From NCBI GenBank assembly GCA_933228895.1, contig OW121852.1, positions 53,548,872 to 53,612,871 of the forward strand: DNA of 64,000 bases, in the 5' to 3' direction. A program made the translations under genes and the position numbers. The DNA is from Platycnemis pennipes (taxonomy: Eukaryota; Arthropoda; Insecta; Odonata; Platycnemididae). Shown in pieces: positions 1-12,453 of this stretch. Numbering within the stretch: the first letter of the stretch is position 1; each line of letters begins with the position of its first letter. Below the pieces are notes generated by a model. The model searched no databases, was not told where the DNA came from, and saw only the letters and a list, made by a program, of their open reading frames with translations.

Positions 1-660
1 ACTTTTACTGTTTACGTCATAATATCTCTATTACTAGTACAAAATAGTATACGGATTCTCCTCAATATGGCCCAAAGCGATAGTCAATCACGATTGATTC
101 TCTAAATGTATAAAAAAAACGAAAAATGAAGCACACGTGATGTAGTGCTGAAATATTTGCCTTTGCTAACATGATATCCAGGTACTCATTTACTACACCA
201 CAATTGTGCGCACAACAAAAGCTTGAAATCAATGCGATTCTTCAAGATGTAATAGCGGCTGTACAAGGGGGAACTGCTCCCTCTGAATACTTGTACTAAT
301 TTAGTAAAACTTTCTCATTATTTTCTCGCACTTCCATGGTAAGACTTGACAAATTTTCCACGTTTTTAGATCAATGCTGAAACAACAAAATTTTTTATCG
401 TAAAAGGAATCTTCAGTGAATCCCAAATCTCATTGCAGTTGCTGTAAGAATGACAAGATCCACAGGCTGGTGTCAAAACCAGCAGAATAGCACCCGTTGT
501 CTGGATATGGTCTCAAAACCACTATTTTAGACAAATGGGGAAGAGTCCAGAGGAGTTGATGCGAGCAAAGACGGAGAAGACAGAAAGAAGACTGCGAAGT
601 TGAGGGAGAGTTGTGGCCGAAGAGGTCGAGGGAACAGTGGATCGTTCTAATGTTTCTCAA
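1..660. other. AT-rich non-coding stretch
   Basis: I see no gene, repeat or regulatory site here that I can support. The only open frame of note (minus strand, 430-660, 76 codons) has no recognisable motif and is not distinguishable from chance. Confidence 0.6.
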
Positions 661-1215
661 GCGTACCGTGTGAGGTCCACTACGTGAGATCCACTTCTGA
701 GGCCATAAGTTTTGCCCTCGGGAGAAGGAGAGGGAGGCGATGCAGGGTAGGAAGTGTGGGTGGGTATCCCGGAGGTAAGAGGAGGAGGGGTGGAAAGAAA
801 GAGAAGGCAGGGAAGTCGTTTCTTTTCTTCTCCACGCAGCCGAGCCGGGACCAATGGGTCAGGAGAGGGAGGGTGGGGATTGAAGATGTTTTGCGAAGAG
901 TAGAGGGGCGATAGGGAGAGAATGAGAATGTTTTGCGGGGAAGGGAAGGATGAGAGAAGGGGAGGGCAAGAGCGGTCGTCGGGGGTGCGAGCTGTACCTC
1001 AGCCATCCTCCACTCATCCCCATCGAACTGCCCTTCGTCCGCGCCTTGACCTCCCAACCCCCTCTCGGACTCACGATTCGCGGCATGCCTCCCACCACGG
1101 TGGCCATAGAAGGGAATAAGGAGTGGATCTCTATTACCCCAAAAGAACTTGGCAAGGTGCACAATGAATTGGCGCAAACCCCGAAGAGAATTGATAAAAA
1201 TTTACAAAATTAAAC
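661..1215. other. GC-rich strand-skewed island
   Basis: The plus strand is strongly purine-rich from about 700 to 975 (runs of GGAG, GAGG and GAAAG) and turns pyrimidine-rich from about 995 to 1100. CpG dinucleotides are frequent compared with the flanks. Overlapping open frames exist on both strands (longest 165 codons, minus, 680-1177), but they encode low-complexity Pro/Ser/Leu/Arg sequence, as expected when stop codons are depleted by base composition. I recognise no protein family. It may be a CpG island or a regulatory tract; no function is shown. Confidence 0.5.
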
Positions 1216-2500
1216 CTCCCCCTATTTGACTCACCCCCATCCGCTCCGCTAAGCTGCCACCCTCTTCAGAGGAGAGGTTCCTATCCGCAGTTGCGGGATA
1301 GAAGACTTTATATGGTTCTACATCTCCCACTGCTCTGCGAGGTGAGCAAACAAATTAATGCCAAAGGATAGTGGTTGAGCTTCAATCTTTCCCGGGGCTG
1401 AAAAGGCCTGGACCGTTAAAGGCAGCGACTGGCGGTTGGGGAATGGTTCAGGAAGGCGTTAGTTGATTGCGACGAGGAGCAATTGTTTTTTCATGGTCGT
1501 CGACAACTCGGGCAAGAAACGTAACTTAATGAAATTCGGAGAAGTAGGAATGAATTTCCATGCTTAAAATGAATCTACGGAGATAAGGGTCACTCTTCCC
1601 CTCTCAGAGTATTTTTAATGCAAATTGAACCCTATACACAACTTACTCATTTACCATTCCCTCTATCTTATGATTGATGCCTCACAATATTTTCCTGTTC
1701 CTTATGATCATTATGCCAGATAATCATCATTTAGATTCCCTTTTTTGAGAAAATATTCTGTTTTCTTCCATCTTTTGTCATTGGATCTTATAATTCTTGC
1801 GCTAACATGCTGCAGTTCCTTAATTACATAGGGCAGCGTCAGTACTATTACGAACAAGGAAGAGTTTTTTACTTTAAGGAACAACCGCTGGAGATGTGGC
1901 CGGCTGTACCCTTAAACTAACTTAATGCCTCACAGCAGTGTACGCCATTAATGCAAAGGTTAAATTACTTCTTTGATAAATTTTGTCCATGAATGCAGAT
2001 ATTAGGATGGTCTAGAAATTAGTTTCGAAAGTGATGTGGTTAAAATTTGCTTTGCAATGAGGCACTGCGGTTGCACTATCAAAACACTGGAGAAAAATAT
2101 TTCAGCCTAAAGCCATCAATATACTAGCAATCAATCTTTCCCTGGCGTTTTCTCTTCAAATGAACTTTAAATGATCCACCTCGTGCCAAAGATAATTGTG
2201 GAGAGCAGGAGAGATCTCGTGAGCTGAATTCACGTTTAGAAAATCACGATGGCCTCAATTTATACATCCATTAGCGAAATTTTACAAAATATTTTTAATA
2301 CTTATTTAATTGATGGTCCATGAGATTTTTTCCGTCTTTTAAAATTGCTGAAATATTTGGTTCCCCATTTTTCCGTGATCTAGTAAGACCGATTTTTACA
2401 ATTAAAGTGCTATGAACCCAATAAATCCAAGCATGGTGAGTATGAAATATTACGGTGTGTGTAAACAAACTAGAGGACTTTTCCACAATTTAGCATTCAG
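1216..2500. other. AT-rich non-coding stretch with one small hairpin
   Basis: Apart from a small hairpin at about 1281-1300 (CTATCCGCA against TGCGGGATAG, one bulged G), I see nothing here that I can support as a gene or repeat. Confidence 0.5.
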
Positions 2501-2504
2501 AAAT

Positions 2505-2563
2505 AAAATTACACAACACATGTTTCGGCTTACCAACCAATCTTCGGGTGTACATTCGTAATT
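2505..2563 (-). mobile_element. Possible Penelope-like element tail (hammerhead-like remnant)
   Basis: On the minus strand the segment reads CCCGAAGATTGG, then a short GGTT/AGCC pairing, then GCCGAAACATGTG, followed by an AT-rich T-tract. This order (CTGANGA-like box, stem II, GAAAC box, stem III) resembles the degenerate hammerhead-like tails I associate with Penelope-like retroelements. A second sequence of the same design lies at about 41140-41215. No reverse transcriptase or GIY-YIG coding sequence is visible beside it, so if it is genuine it is a heavily truncated copy. The assignment is inference from motif order and could be wrong. Confidence 0.3.
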
Positions 2564-2570
2564 TTACAAT

Positions 2571-4490
2571 GAACCACGCTTTATTTATTTACATCTTTCC
2601 ATAATTTTAAAATAAAAACTTGTGTAAAAGTATTAAAGCTTTTAACTCACTCAGTATGTCACGCCTCCACTAAGTGACACCTGAAACAGTCAACTTACAT
2701 TATGGTGTTGCAATCAGTAAAGATAAATTTAAATTTTTCCATGACGTCTTCCTGGAAATTTTATTTATTTTTATGATTCATTAATGTGATATGACGTTAA
2801 TTTACCACTGTTTGGCGATGAACATGTAACGTGAGAGGTAGCTTCAACACCAGCAGATTGTAATCATTAAATCTATTATTCATCGAAAGTATCCATGAAA
2901 TCTTTTCATGGGCATTTATTGTATCAAAGTCATAGCTACACATGCTTAACTCGTACTCAAAATGACATCATGCCACACTGCGATTTAATAACTAAGGGCA
3001 CCTCAAATAGGGACCATTCAATGCTTACAATCCCAACACGGCCCTAGAGGAAGGAGATTATACCCAGACTTAATATTTGTTTTACTGTTCAAATAAGTCG
3101 ATTCATCAAATTCAAAAAAATATCTTCTCTTCCTCCCACATTTATTTTTACTCAGTCTTAAGCGTTTGTTAAGGAGAAACGGGCTTGAAAAAAGGCCTCT
3201 CCTATTCATGCAAATCAGTCATTTTAAAGGAATACAAAAGGTCTTTTTTCTATCCGCTTAGAGACACTGAAGAGTCATATGTCCTTTAAAAGGTAATAAG
3301 AAAATAATAAGCCAAATTTGCATGTTATATATTTGTTCAATCGACTAAAATCATAAAGTATATATGCGAATTAATTTATCGATTAAATTTAAAACTCGGA
3401 TCGTTTTTTTACCGCAATATCTTCATTTGATATACTTTCGTCTTTTCAGTTAATTTTGAATAAAAATATAATACGGCATATTACGAAAAAATCAGGGCTC
3501 TCTACGCATTCAAGCCCATAAAAATCCAAATAAACGTTTTCTGGATTAAATTATTGTAAAACAAAATATTAAAATAACTGGTATTGACCTCAAGACAAAA
3601 GCACATGTAATGAAATCATTTGAATCGATTCATGGTCATGAAAGTAGCTATGAGCTTTATGAGCATTAATGAGTTGGCGAAAAAACAATAACTCTTCCCT
3701 TGACTGCACGCCCCATGTCAGTACTACGCCACAAGATTCGCCGCCACCCTTCGTGACGACAGTACTTGGGCACGAAAATATATGTATTGAGTGTGAACTT
3801 ACGTCAATAGTGAATGAAATCCTGAAATATTCGAATATTTTTTTGGCGATAGAGTGGAAGAAATTGAGACAGTAGGCCAAAGCAGTTTTGCACTTAACAG
3901 AACCATTTTGGCAACTGGAATCTAGAAACTGACAGGAATAAAAAAGATGTAAAAAGTTATTTAGTGAGGCAATAAAGGGTTGACATTAGAGCCTCATCAG
4001 CTTTTCAGTTATGGATACTGAGATTTTGCTACGCTACTCGAGTGACTTTTTGAAAAGTGAGAGGCTTTTTGAAAGCTGGTCTCTCGTTCCAATCAGGAAC
4101 TTTTAAGTGGCTGTGATTATACTCTATCTATATTATAAGAGTTGTAACATGATATAATGTGGTGAATAATTTATTTTCCAATTTAATATTACAGCTACTG
4201 TGTCCGTTGACGTGGTATGAGTGTTACCGCTTGCGGATCACAAATCACTTTCAATATTCAGGATTTCCATTCACTTTTGGAGAAATTTACTGTGAAATAC
4301 AGAGCATATTCTTCATCTCCTTCTCTCTTCATATATAATGGCTATCTTTCAAATGTGAGCGACAAGTTGTCGCCAGAAGAGGTTTGTTTACTGAGCTTAC
4401 CACGGATTCACCAAGTAAGACTCAAAAGCTCACGCTCTGTGATCAACCTCTCAATTCAAAATATTTCTGTCTGTGGAGGGAATTACCAAC
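2571..4490. other. AT-rich non-coding stretch
   Basis: Long AT-rich sequence with short overlapping open frames (for example plus 3669-3875 and minus 3590-3880) on opposite strands of the same segment. None has a recognisable domain. I see no repeat or RNA gene here. Confidence 0.5.
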
Positions 4491-4565
4491 CAGTAGCGGC
4501 ACTAGATTAGATGACGCTGGCCTACTAACCAAAAGGTCGAGAGTTCGAATTCCACCTTCGTCAAG
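4491..4565 (+). repeat. tRNA-like sequence (SINE head or tRNA pseudogene)
   Basis: The segment has a B-box-like GAGTTCGAATTCC (4549-4562) and, at tRNA-like spacing upstream, an A-box-like TAGCGGCACTAGA (from 4494). Between them lies an anticodon-arm-like region (CTGGCCTACTAACCAAAAGG) that does not form a proper five-pair stem. Together this looks like an internal RNA polymerase III promoter from a tRNA, as carried by tRNA-derived SINEs, and not like an intact tRNA gene. The SINE body and tail are not identified. Confidence 0.5.
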
Positions 4566-5519
4566 GATAATGTATTTGGTTTAGGAATACGCTTATGTTG
4601 CCTACCCTCATTATTTGGATAAAAAATTTTAAATTAAAAAAATATCTCTATTAACTTATCTTTAGATTGGCGAGTAAAATCTCTGTGGAGTAACGAAGTT
4701 GATAAGAATGAAGTGAATACTTTATAGTAGATATATCAGTCAACTTATAATGTTTTCCGACTGAAACTTTTCACAAAGATCAATTAGTTTACAGTTTAAT
4801 ATGGCATTGAGTGCACCCGGACTGGTGTTGCATAAATGAGTACAGTTCTGGGCACAGTCCAAAATTTACTCCAGACGTATCTGACTTGCATATTCAAAAT
4901 CTACCTCAATCATTGATTTCATTAGCTACCGATGAGAGGAGAGAAGGTACAAGTATAGCATTTTACGAGATAGTATCGATAGATTCAAATGTACAACTAA
5001 GCAATATTCTCCCAGATACTTGAGAGTGGAGTGAATATTTTTCGCACGGTGTGCACTCTCTCGACGAGAAAAGCACGGCCAAAATCTATTATATGAATCC
5101 AGGGAATAGAAACGATCGAAAGCTTTGAAAAGGCTTAGGAAAGAAAATTAAATTCGATTTGCTGTCGATAGTGTTCTACCCAACACGCACACACATATTA
5201 CATACGTGTATGCCTACTATCCGGGTACATCTTTTTCTCAAGCTTATCTTACTCATCCACCATAACTTTTCCCTTTCTACGAAATATTCAGGTATCAGAT
5301 TTCCCAGAAACTATGACCTTTACGTAAGCAGCTGCCACGTTGCCCACGTTATATCATATCTTCACCTGCATCTTCGCACACGGCACTAGTTCTCCGTGAG
5401 AGAGAAAAATGCGATATTTTGACGAATTATCTTCCCGGACTCGTCGAGAAAGAGCACAGCATTACATTGAATCTGAGAGAGCGGAGATCTAACGCCCGAG
5501 ATACTCGGAGGCGAGCGTA
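4566..5519. other. AT-rich non-coding stretch
   Basis: No supported feature. Short open frames at 4811-5023 and 5159-5389 on the plus strand carry no recognisable motif. Confidence 0.5.
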
Positions 5520-6010
5520 ACAATCGGCCCTAACTAGCCTCCCTCGCAAGTTTCCCCTTCACCAGACCCTTGCGTTGCGAAGGAGGAGGCAGAAGCGGCT
5601 TATAAAAACCTCGGTGACCCGCGCGTGTGCCCCCATCTGACGCTTTGCACCCAGTGTCCTCTTCTCACCCTTCAATTCTGCCAGGAGGACGAGAAATAGA
5701 ATGCCCCGCTAATTTTGCCCTGCTCCCCCTATCCCACGATATCCCACCCTCTCCCCATCGTCGTAAAACAGCAGCCGAGGAGCGGACGTCTAAGCCACCC
5801 CAGCAAAGGAGAGAAGCCGTCACCTTTTCCAATCCCCTGACCCGCCACAAACTCGCCGACCGATTCATCTTCGTTCGCGTTTGCTGCAAATGCCGTCCTT
5901 TCGGTGGCATCGGCTGCCACCGTTCTACCGCGCTACCTCCCCAACTGCAAGCGGCCGCACAGAGATTGTTTGCCCGATAAGAGCCGAAGGTGGCAGCTTT
6001 TGCAAACACA
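5520..6010. promoter_or_regulatory. CpG-rich island with TATA-box-like core
   Basis: This is a local GC- and CpG-rich block in AT-rich surroundings. A clean TATAAAA lies at 5601-5607, preceded by GC-rich sequence and followed within about 30 bases by CpG-rich DNA, the arrangement of an animal RNA polymerase II core promoter on the plus strand. Downstream, a 117-codon frame (5627-5980, plus) and a 114-codon frame (5665-6009, minus) overlap. Neither shows a known domain and both look composition-driven. A promoter with a non-coding or 5'-UTR first exon is possible but not shown. Confidence 0.3.
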
Positions 6011-9004
6011 TCGCGCGCTCTTTATATTTCAGTCAGCACAGAGAAAAGGCTTCTTTACTCACCCGTGACGGAGGAAAAAAAACCATTGAGGGAGAGATAA
6101 ATGGGAAAGGGATACATCCAATAGAATATGGCAGCATTTCTCAAGCTTTATAGACACACTGGTCTCATTGGGATATTTTTCAATAATGACAGGTCATATG
6201 GCATGGAGCTCATCGTAAGACAAAAGTGAAAGAGCAGAGCGTGTTTTGGCTTCTGCAGGGACTGCCATTATTGGGGATCACAAGACTGATCGCAAGAATT
6301 AGCCTGAAATTATTGCATAGAATGTCTCATTGATTTCAATAATCGGATTGACACTGTAGTTAATGTTCTGGTTTTCCAATCCGAAAGTACATTCCAAACT
6401 GATATTTTTAATACGTTCGGAATAACGCATTTTCGCATCTACTTTGGTAATGAGAAGGTAAATATAGAACCATTAATTCCCAGGTGTCTTTCGTAATTAT
6501 AGATTTGGTTTCACTTCAGCTCTTCGTCGGGGTTTTCCTCCCTTTTCCTAAACCCTCAATATCCCACCTGAAAAATTACTCCATGCCTACGATATCAAAT
6601 AACTTTACATATCAAAGGCCATCCTGTAATAAGTACTTTCACTTCTACTACGAACTAACGACTCTGCAGTGCATGTTCTCTTAAATCGTCGTCAACGCTA
6701 GCTACGGAGGGCAGAGACGGGGCTAATCTGACTATTGATTATTTCCTGCCAAAAGTGGAGAAAACTCTCAAAACATAGACTTAATTAATGATACATATTT
6801 CTCCAACAACCACAGAAACAACTTGGGCATTTGAAAAAGTCTAACTCAGTGAATTTCACTGGGGGTCTGGTGACTCTATGCCAAAAAGAAGGTTGAGCCT
6901 AAACTTCAGGTTTCGGGTAACAAAATTGTTAATTTCATGCTTAATTTAAAAGATACTAATTGGCAGGAGAGGAATTAGTGAAGAACGGCACTAGATCTTT
7001 ATGTATGATTACACTTACGATATTCACTCAGTGCTTCCTAGAAAAACTAATGAAACAATTGATAAAGGATAGTAAGTCGTACAAATTTTATAACAATATA
7101 TATTGCTGACACCTCAATGAATTTTACTACTGATGATTGTAAAAATTAGCTCGCCCCCATGGAACCAAACGTATCTTCTACCTATCCTATTAAAATGGAG
7201 TAAAAATGTTAATCAAATAAATACACTGTTCTTGTTCCACCAGATCAGTTGACCAAAAAGATAATAGAGAATTCAAATGTCAAAACAGATAGGATAAAAC
7301 ATTCTAGCCAAGCAGTGTGACAAGGCGTTAGATAGGTATCAGCAAATATGTTCTGTGCTACGCGTAACAAAAAATTGGATTACACCTAAGAGCTGACAAT
7401 CACCAGATTAATATTGTTAGCTATGCAGCAAAAAAATCTCATTCTCACTGAATAGAAGATGGTAGAAGAAATTTCCGTGTATAGAAAAGAAGAAAGGTTA
7501 AGCATAAATACGAAACGTCAAAGATATAAGTCAGCGTTCATATTGAAAGTAAATCTGGCATGGTATGACAAACATTTCATATGCTGGACGTAGAAATAGT
7601 TTCATGTTCATCCATGAAAAGAAATTACAAAGTCCATTATCGACGTAATTGAAACGGAAAAATACAGGTGAAAGAAGTTCTTAACAACTCTGGTTGTTAA
7701 CTTCCGAGAACATATTCCGATCCGATGATAATAAAGTTTCTTTTCAATAGTTTGACCTGAATACATTCTTTACTTATCAGGGAAGATTTTAGTATAAACA
7801 AACCCTTCATCATATATTAGATTAGAAGAATGCTTGCCAATTAAATAAGGAGCGAAAGGACGTTGAAAAGGAAGAAGACACCGTTTAGTTTTTCACCTCA
7901 AACAGAAATTCTATTTGGGTGTGCATAATGAGATCTGAGCCCTTTCTCCTTCAAATGCATCTTATCTATTTGATTGGGTACCGTAACGGTGGCCATAACG
8001 TAAAATCAAACGCATCCGTTATCGCTGCGAGAGCATGGTGATTCCAACGCTCCTGGAAACTTCAACGCTCGAGGTCCTTTCACGAAAGGAGAGGAATGGG
8101 GCAAGAGGGCTTTTGAAAGCGGGAACAGAAAAGATCTTTGTCGGATGATGGCAGCTTCAATAGAAGGGCGTATGACGTCGCACCACATAAATAATAAAAC
8201 GAGGAACACGGGAGGTAGAGAGTGGAAGTAAATGGGGAGGGCGGGTTGTGAGGATATTATAGCACCAGTTAGGAAGGATTATACCGAGCAGGAAGCAGTG
8301 GAGGCGATGATCAAACGTGCTTTATAATTGATAAAATCAACAGGTTTAAATAACTTTTTAAATAATATAGAATTACAGGGTGTGTGGGGGCAAAAATGGA
8401 AGCTTAAAGGGGGAATATGAGTATTAGAAATTACCTATTCAAAGGCTCCATTGTTTTACAAGTAAGTCTAATGTAAACCTAATTTAGTGTCCCAATATTA
8501 GTCTGTCTATCACTCATCCTGCATCTTTTCAGAATCAAAATAATAGAAAGTACGAAGTCTGGCGCTTCTGTCTCGCACGTGAGCTAAGTATAGTCATGAA
8601 AAAATAATCAATTTAAAAAAAGGAAGAAATGGCATTAGCGTTATGGATCTCTTTAAAATTACGTTTTATATTTGAAATGATGCTCTAAGCATTAGCGTAA
8701 GAAAAATTAAGCTAATATTTTCACCCTCTGGCCTGAAAACGCCGGGTGTTCAATCTCGATTCATTTCAACGCCCGTAAAACTACTGCCTATGTGAGAGAT
8801 ACACTAGAAGGAATTAAAAGTTATAATTTCATCACGGAAGACTTTATGAGAAAAACTGGGGGCTACATGGCAGTAAATACTGCTTCAAACCAAAAAATAA
8901 TAATTCAAAAGCAATGCGCTCCTTTCCACACATATTGCATATTGTTTGCACTCATTTAAAGTCAAGTCAACGGAGCTAATGTGCGCAGAGTGATCATCTT
9001 CATT
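6011..9004. other. AT-rich non-coding stretch
   Basis: No supported gene. A mildly GC-richer patch lies at about 7990-8260. A small perfect inverted repeat (TTAACAA/TTGTTAA) is at about 7681-7700. A 67-codon minus frame at 8006-8209 has no recognisable motif. Confidence 0.5.
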
Positions 9005-9041
9005 CATGAAGGAACAAAACTTCATGTTTTGTTCCTTCATG
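9005..9041. repeat. Perfect 16-bp hairpin, 5-base loop
   Basis: CATGAAGGAACAAAAC (9005-9020) is followed by TTCAT (9021-9025) and the exact reverse complement (9026-9041). A perfect 16-bp stem with so short a loop is unlikely by chance and may mark a recent palindromic duplication or a small cruciform. No flanking mobile element was recognised. Confidence 0.85.
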
Positions 9042-10179
9042 TCTTAACATGACTTAAGAACTACCTATTTTCATAGATTATCAATACTCAGTACGTTGCC
9101 GAGGATGGAAGTTAGGGTATCAACATTAATTAAGGGTATTTGGATTTAATTTGTAGACCCCCCAGAGTTGCGAGGAAGTTCGCTGTTACAATAACTTCTT
9201 CAAAGGAAAAAATATGGTGTCACCGGTAGTCCTCCCCTTAAACGTTAACATCTCTTTCCTGCAATTCCACTATCACTACCTGTTCCGAAACGACCGCACT
9301 TATCTTATGTCCTGTTGCGTTGTGCACTTATCGCATTTCCACTTCCGTCGTAGTTATCGGAGTCCTATGTCCTCGGCGGACATAACACCCTTGGAGACCA
9401 AATCCTATTTTCATTTATGAGACGAGACTCCTCAAGAAGTGTGACTGCATGTCAGAAGGAGTAACAGAAATCTAGCGAGCGCATGCAAAGTGAGGGATTG
9501 AAGCCACGGAACTAGAGAGGGAGGAGAGAGAGAAGGGATAGAATAGAGACATGCCCAACTCTCTCACTTCGGCACACCGTATATCCTTATAACGTCGGAA
9601 CCCTTCTTTTTTCCAGACCTTGAAACCTCCGGCTTACTCACTCCAATTTACTTCCACGCTTCCAGGAAGACAGACCTTAAGTAAATTACTTGCGCTGTAC
9701 AGCTATTTTGCCCGGGAGGGAAATTATAACGCACATACATCCTATACCAAAATCATTCACCAAAGTGCCAAATAAATGATTGTGTAATAAGTAGTACTCT
9801 GTAAACATACTGTTTCTGAGAAATAGTGAAAATGCATTGACGCTTTATGAAAAATAAAACTTTTACATGTCAGTAACAATTTATTTCATTATTCCTTTCC
9901 CGAAGAGTGTTCATAAAAAAATGTCATCACTAATCATTCTTCTCTTTTTAATTCAAAAATGATTTTGTTCCGAGAGCTGAATATCTCTCTTCTACGACTC
10001 ATTATTTATTATAATCAGAGGAAACTGGATATTTCACCAAATTAATCATCTTACAGCCTTAGCAAGAATCTCCCTTCTCTTTTTGAAAAAAAAAGCAAAA
10101 CACAGGTAATCAAAAGTAGCTGGACATTGATAAGAACAAGACAAACAAGATGGGTGGATTGAATGGATGTGACGTAGTG
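9042..10179. other. AT-rich non-coding stretch
   Basis: No supported gene or repeat. A short purine-rich patch (about 9505-9550) and a 68-codon plus frame (9214-9420) without recognisable motifs are all that stand out. Confidence 0.5.
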
Positions 10180-10560
10180 CTACAAAAAAGATAGAGAATT
10201 GTTCAAGTAAAAAGATGATTTACCTACAAGAGGGGGTTTAACGAAACTTGGAGCAAAGATGCTATAAAAAAATTAAGAGCATGATGTGGTGTGTGGCGAT
10301 GCATGGTTCCAATAGCTGGTTCTGGGATAAGAAGATTAAAAAATTCATTGGTAGTTTTCAGGATATGTAGGTGTGGAAAAAGGCGATAAACAGAAAGGAA
10401 GACGAACGATGAAGGAGATTCGTGAGATTGAAGGGAAGAAAACATGGAATAAACAATGGTATGGTACATGTAACAAGAAGTTATTAGCAATGGTATTCTA
10501 AATGTAGTTAAAGAAGTAAGGATAGAGGGAAGGATAATCAGCTATTTTCATCAAATGAAA
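10180..10560 (+). mobile_element. Decayed LINE 3' end (C-terminal ORF2 remnant)
   Basis: Conceptual plus-strand translation with frameshifts gives pieces in the order seen in the intact LINE remnant at 16.8-17.3 kb: KDRELF (about 10186), then MWCVAMHGSNSW with following charged residues and GSFQDM-stop-VWKKA (10284-10385), then VVKEVRIEGRI (about 10502-10537). These match the non-LTR C-terminal signature (K.LIWSVALYGAETW, FE.W.WRRMEK, LLKEV.EGR). Several stops and frameshifts show a long-dead copy. Similarity is by motif order only. It appears to be the same LINE lineage as the copies at 16762-17320 and about 34190-34570. Confidence 0.6.
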
Positions 10561-12218
10561 ATAGGAAGAAATTTTGGAAAGGATAATAAGAGTTTAATCC
10601 AAATCTACCGTAATAGGTAAAATGTCAAATAAGAGTATTTGCTAGACCTTGCTGTCGACTCTCATAAATCATGTCATCATAATGGTGAAAATTAGTGAAA
10701 AGTTTTTAATACACGTCTAATTTCTCTTTTTAATAATGTATAAAAATTTTTTGGTATACTCCGGAGAAATTCTACCGTTAAAGAGAGCCGAAAGGATAGG
10801 TAATATTTTTAAGTTAAATAAAATCCATATCATCCAACTGGTTACGATTCCAATAATTCAAAAGAACGAATATAGAGCCACCGAATCGGTTAATTCATGA
10901 GGCAAGTGTTGTAAAAGAGAAAAGAGATGCTGTACAGACATCATTATTTTATTGTAGAGAAAAGACAAAGAGCATTATAATATATCTTGAGTGATTCAGT
11001 TAAACTACTCATGTGAACACTCTAACTCAACTTGTTTAAATCTCAACTCGGTAGAACAGCAATTATTTGATTGATGACCAGAATCTTGTCACCTGTAGCC
11101 ATAGGGGACGTTCTATTGGCTCATGAATCTTTTATCGATGAAATCAATTCAAATAATATCGTGAAATTGCGTGACGATAACTTCAAATTTCACAAACTAT
11201 AGGGAAGAGAGACAAGATGCAGGGTTGTTTGCCTTTGCGCCAAGGGCTACTGGGAAGCCCTCCGGGTCATCATAGGAGGAAACCGACCGAGACACTTGGT
11301 ATCGTCGCATTAAAACCCCAACACTTTCCTTGACAGCTGTGTTCCAATGAAGGCGATTTCCTTTCGAACCGTCTCCATAGTCTCGTAAATATCTTCCGAG
11401 ATGACCAACAGGCCTATTTGTCAAACCAGGTAATCATGGCTATTCATACGAGCACCTATCATGCTCATTCACATTGACACCGTATAATCAAGCCATCGGG
11501 AGCAGCGAAAAATCCCCTCCGAACATTTTTTTCGACCGGAATGGAGTGCTTGATCCTTAGCCACACTCGATTGCCCTTTTGCCTTCTCCTTTCTCCTCAT
11601 TCCCCACGGCTTCCAGTCCCCTCCATCTCACCTTCCCACAACGTTTTACTAATGCCCCGAGGGATGAAGCTGCCTTTCTACCACCCATGAGATGGAGAGG
11701 GCTCCCCTCCCTCTACTCCTAATATCTTTTCCCGAGCTCTATGCTCTCTTCGCCAAATCGTCATCCAACAGGATTAATATCCCTGGAGCTAAAATAAATG
11801 GAACGAGTCATTGATGTTTGCTAGTATTTTATTAGCTAATACACTTGGTTAATGATTGTGAATGCTTTGACCACGATTATTATTGTTCATGATTACGACA
11901 TGGAGATTATCATATACACTTGCCATAAGTCCCCTATGAATTGCAATATAGACACGTTATAGAGGTTAGGCCCTTGATAAACTTAAGTTTACGACTCACG
12001 ATATATTAGCATCAATCGCTCCTAAATTAACAGACGATGACTAAATTATATTGGAATGATCATCGGTCGCTTTTTCTTGATATCGTTTCATTCGGTGATG
12101 GTGCGCAAAAAGAACTGTTTGTGCATAAATAGTTCGTGGAATCAGGCAGTAGGTGATGATAAGCGTGACCAATTGCTTTTCAATCAGTATTATGATCCTT
12201 CGCATGAGAAAAAAATCA
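10561..12218. other. Non-coding stretch with a GC-richer patch
   Basis: AT-rich sequence to about 11190, then a moderately GC-rich patch at about 11200-11760 with a 75-codon minus frame (11197-11424) of no recognised family. No supported gene. Confidence 0.45.
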
Positions 12219-12336
12219 CCTGGACCGGGAATCGAACCACGGACTTTGGCTTTCCGGGCCACTGCGCAGACCACTACGCTACCCAGGATCCTTAATTCTC
12301 ATGGCAATTTTACCGAGGTTCAAGGTACTAGATTTT
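12219..12336 (-). mobile_element. tRNA-derived SINE, copy 1 (minus strand)
   Basis: Read on the minus strand, 12287-12219 is tRNA-like. It has a 7-bp acceptor-like stem (CCTGGGT against GTCCAGG, two wobble pairs), an A-box-like TAGCGTAGTGGT and a B-box GGTTCGATTCCC, about 69 bases overall. Upstream of the tRNA head (12288-12336) is a conserved leader (CCTCGGTAAAATTGCCATG) shared with copy 2 and, more weakly, copy 3. The T-stem is imperfect, so this is a SINE head and not a functional tRNA gene. It lies head to head with copy 2 at 12454-12545. Confidence 0.75.
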
Positions 12337-12354
12337 TTCTAGTACCTTGAACCT
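12316..12354. repeat. Perfect 16-bp hairpin at SINE junction
   Basis: AGGTTCAAGGTACTAG (12316-12331), a 7-base loop ATTTTTT, and the exact reverse complement (12339-12354). The stem coincides with the outer edge of the SINE leader. The core TACCTTGAACCT recurs in direct orientation at about 12462-12473, where copy 2 begins, so the hairpin is part of the junction between the two head-to-head copies. Confidence 0.85.
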
Positions 12355-12453
12355 AGCGCGGCTTTAGCGCTGCATGGGGTTCACCATTGGTCGTGGCTTC
12401 ATTGAAGCCCTTTGTCCCTTGCGTTGCCATCCTTGATGGACCGCGAGGGCCCC

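Noticed and set aside
680..1177. 165-codon minus-strand open frame with overlapping frames on both strands
   Set aside because: Composition-driven in a GC-rich skewed island; no motif.
12219..12287. Functional tRNA gene
   Set aside because: T-stem mispairs and the sequence is part of a repeated unit with a conserved leader; a SINE head is the better reading.
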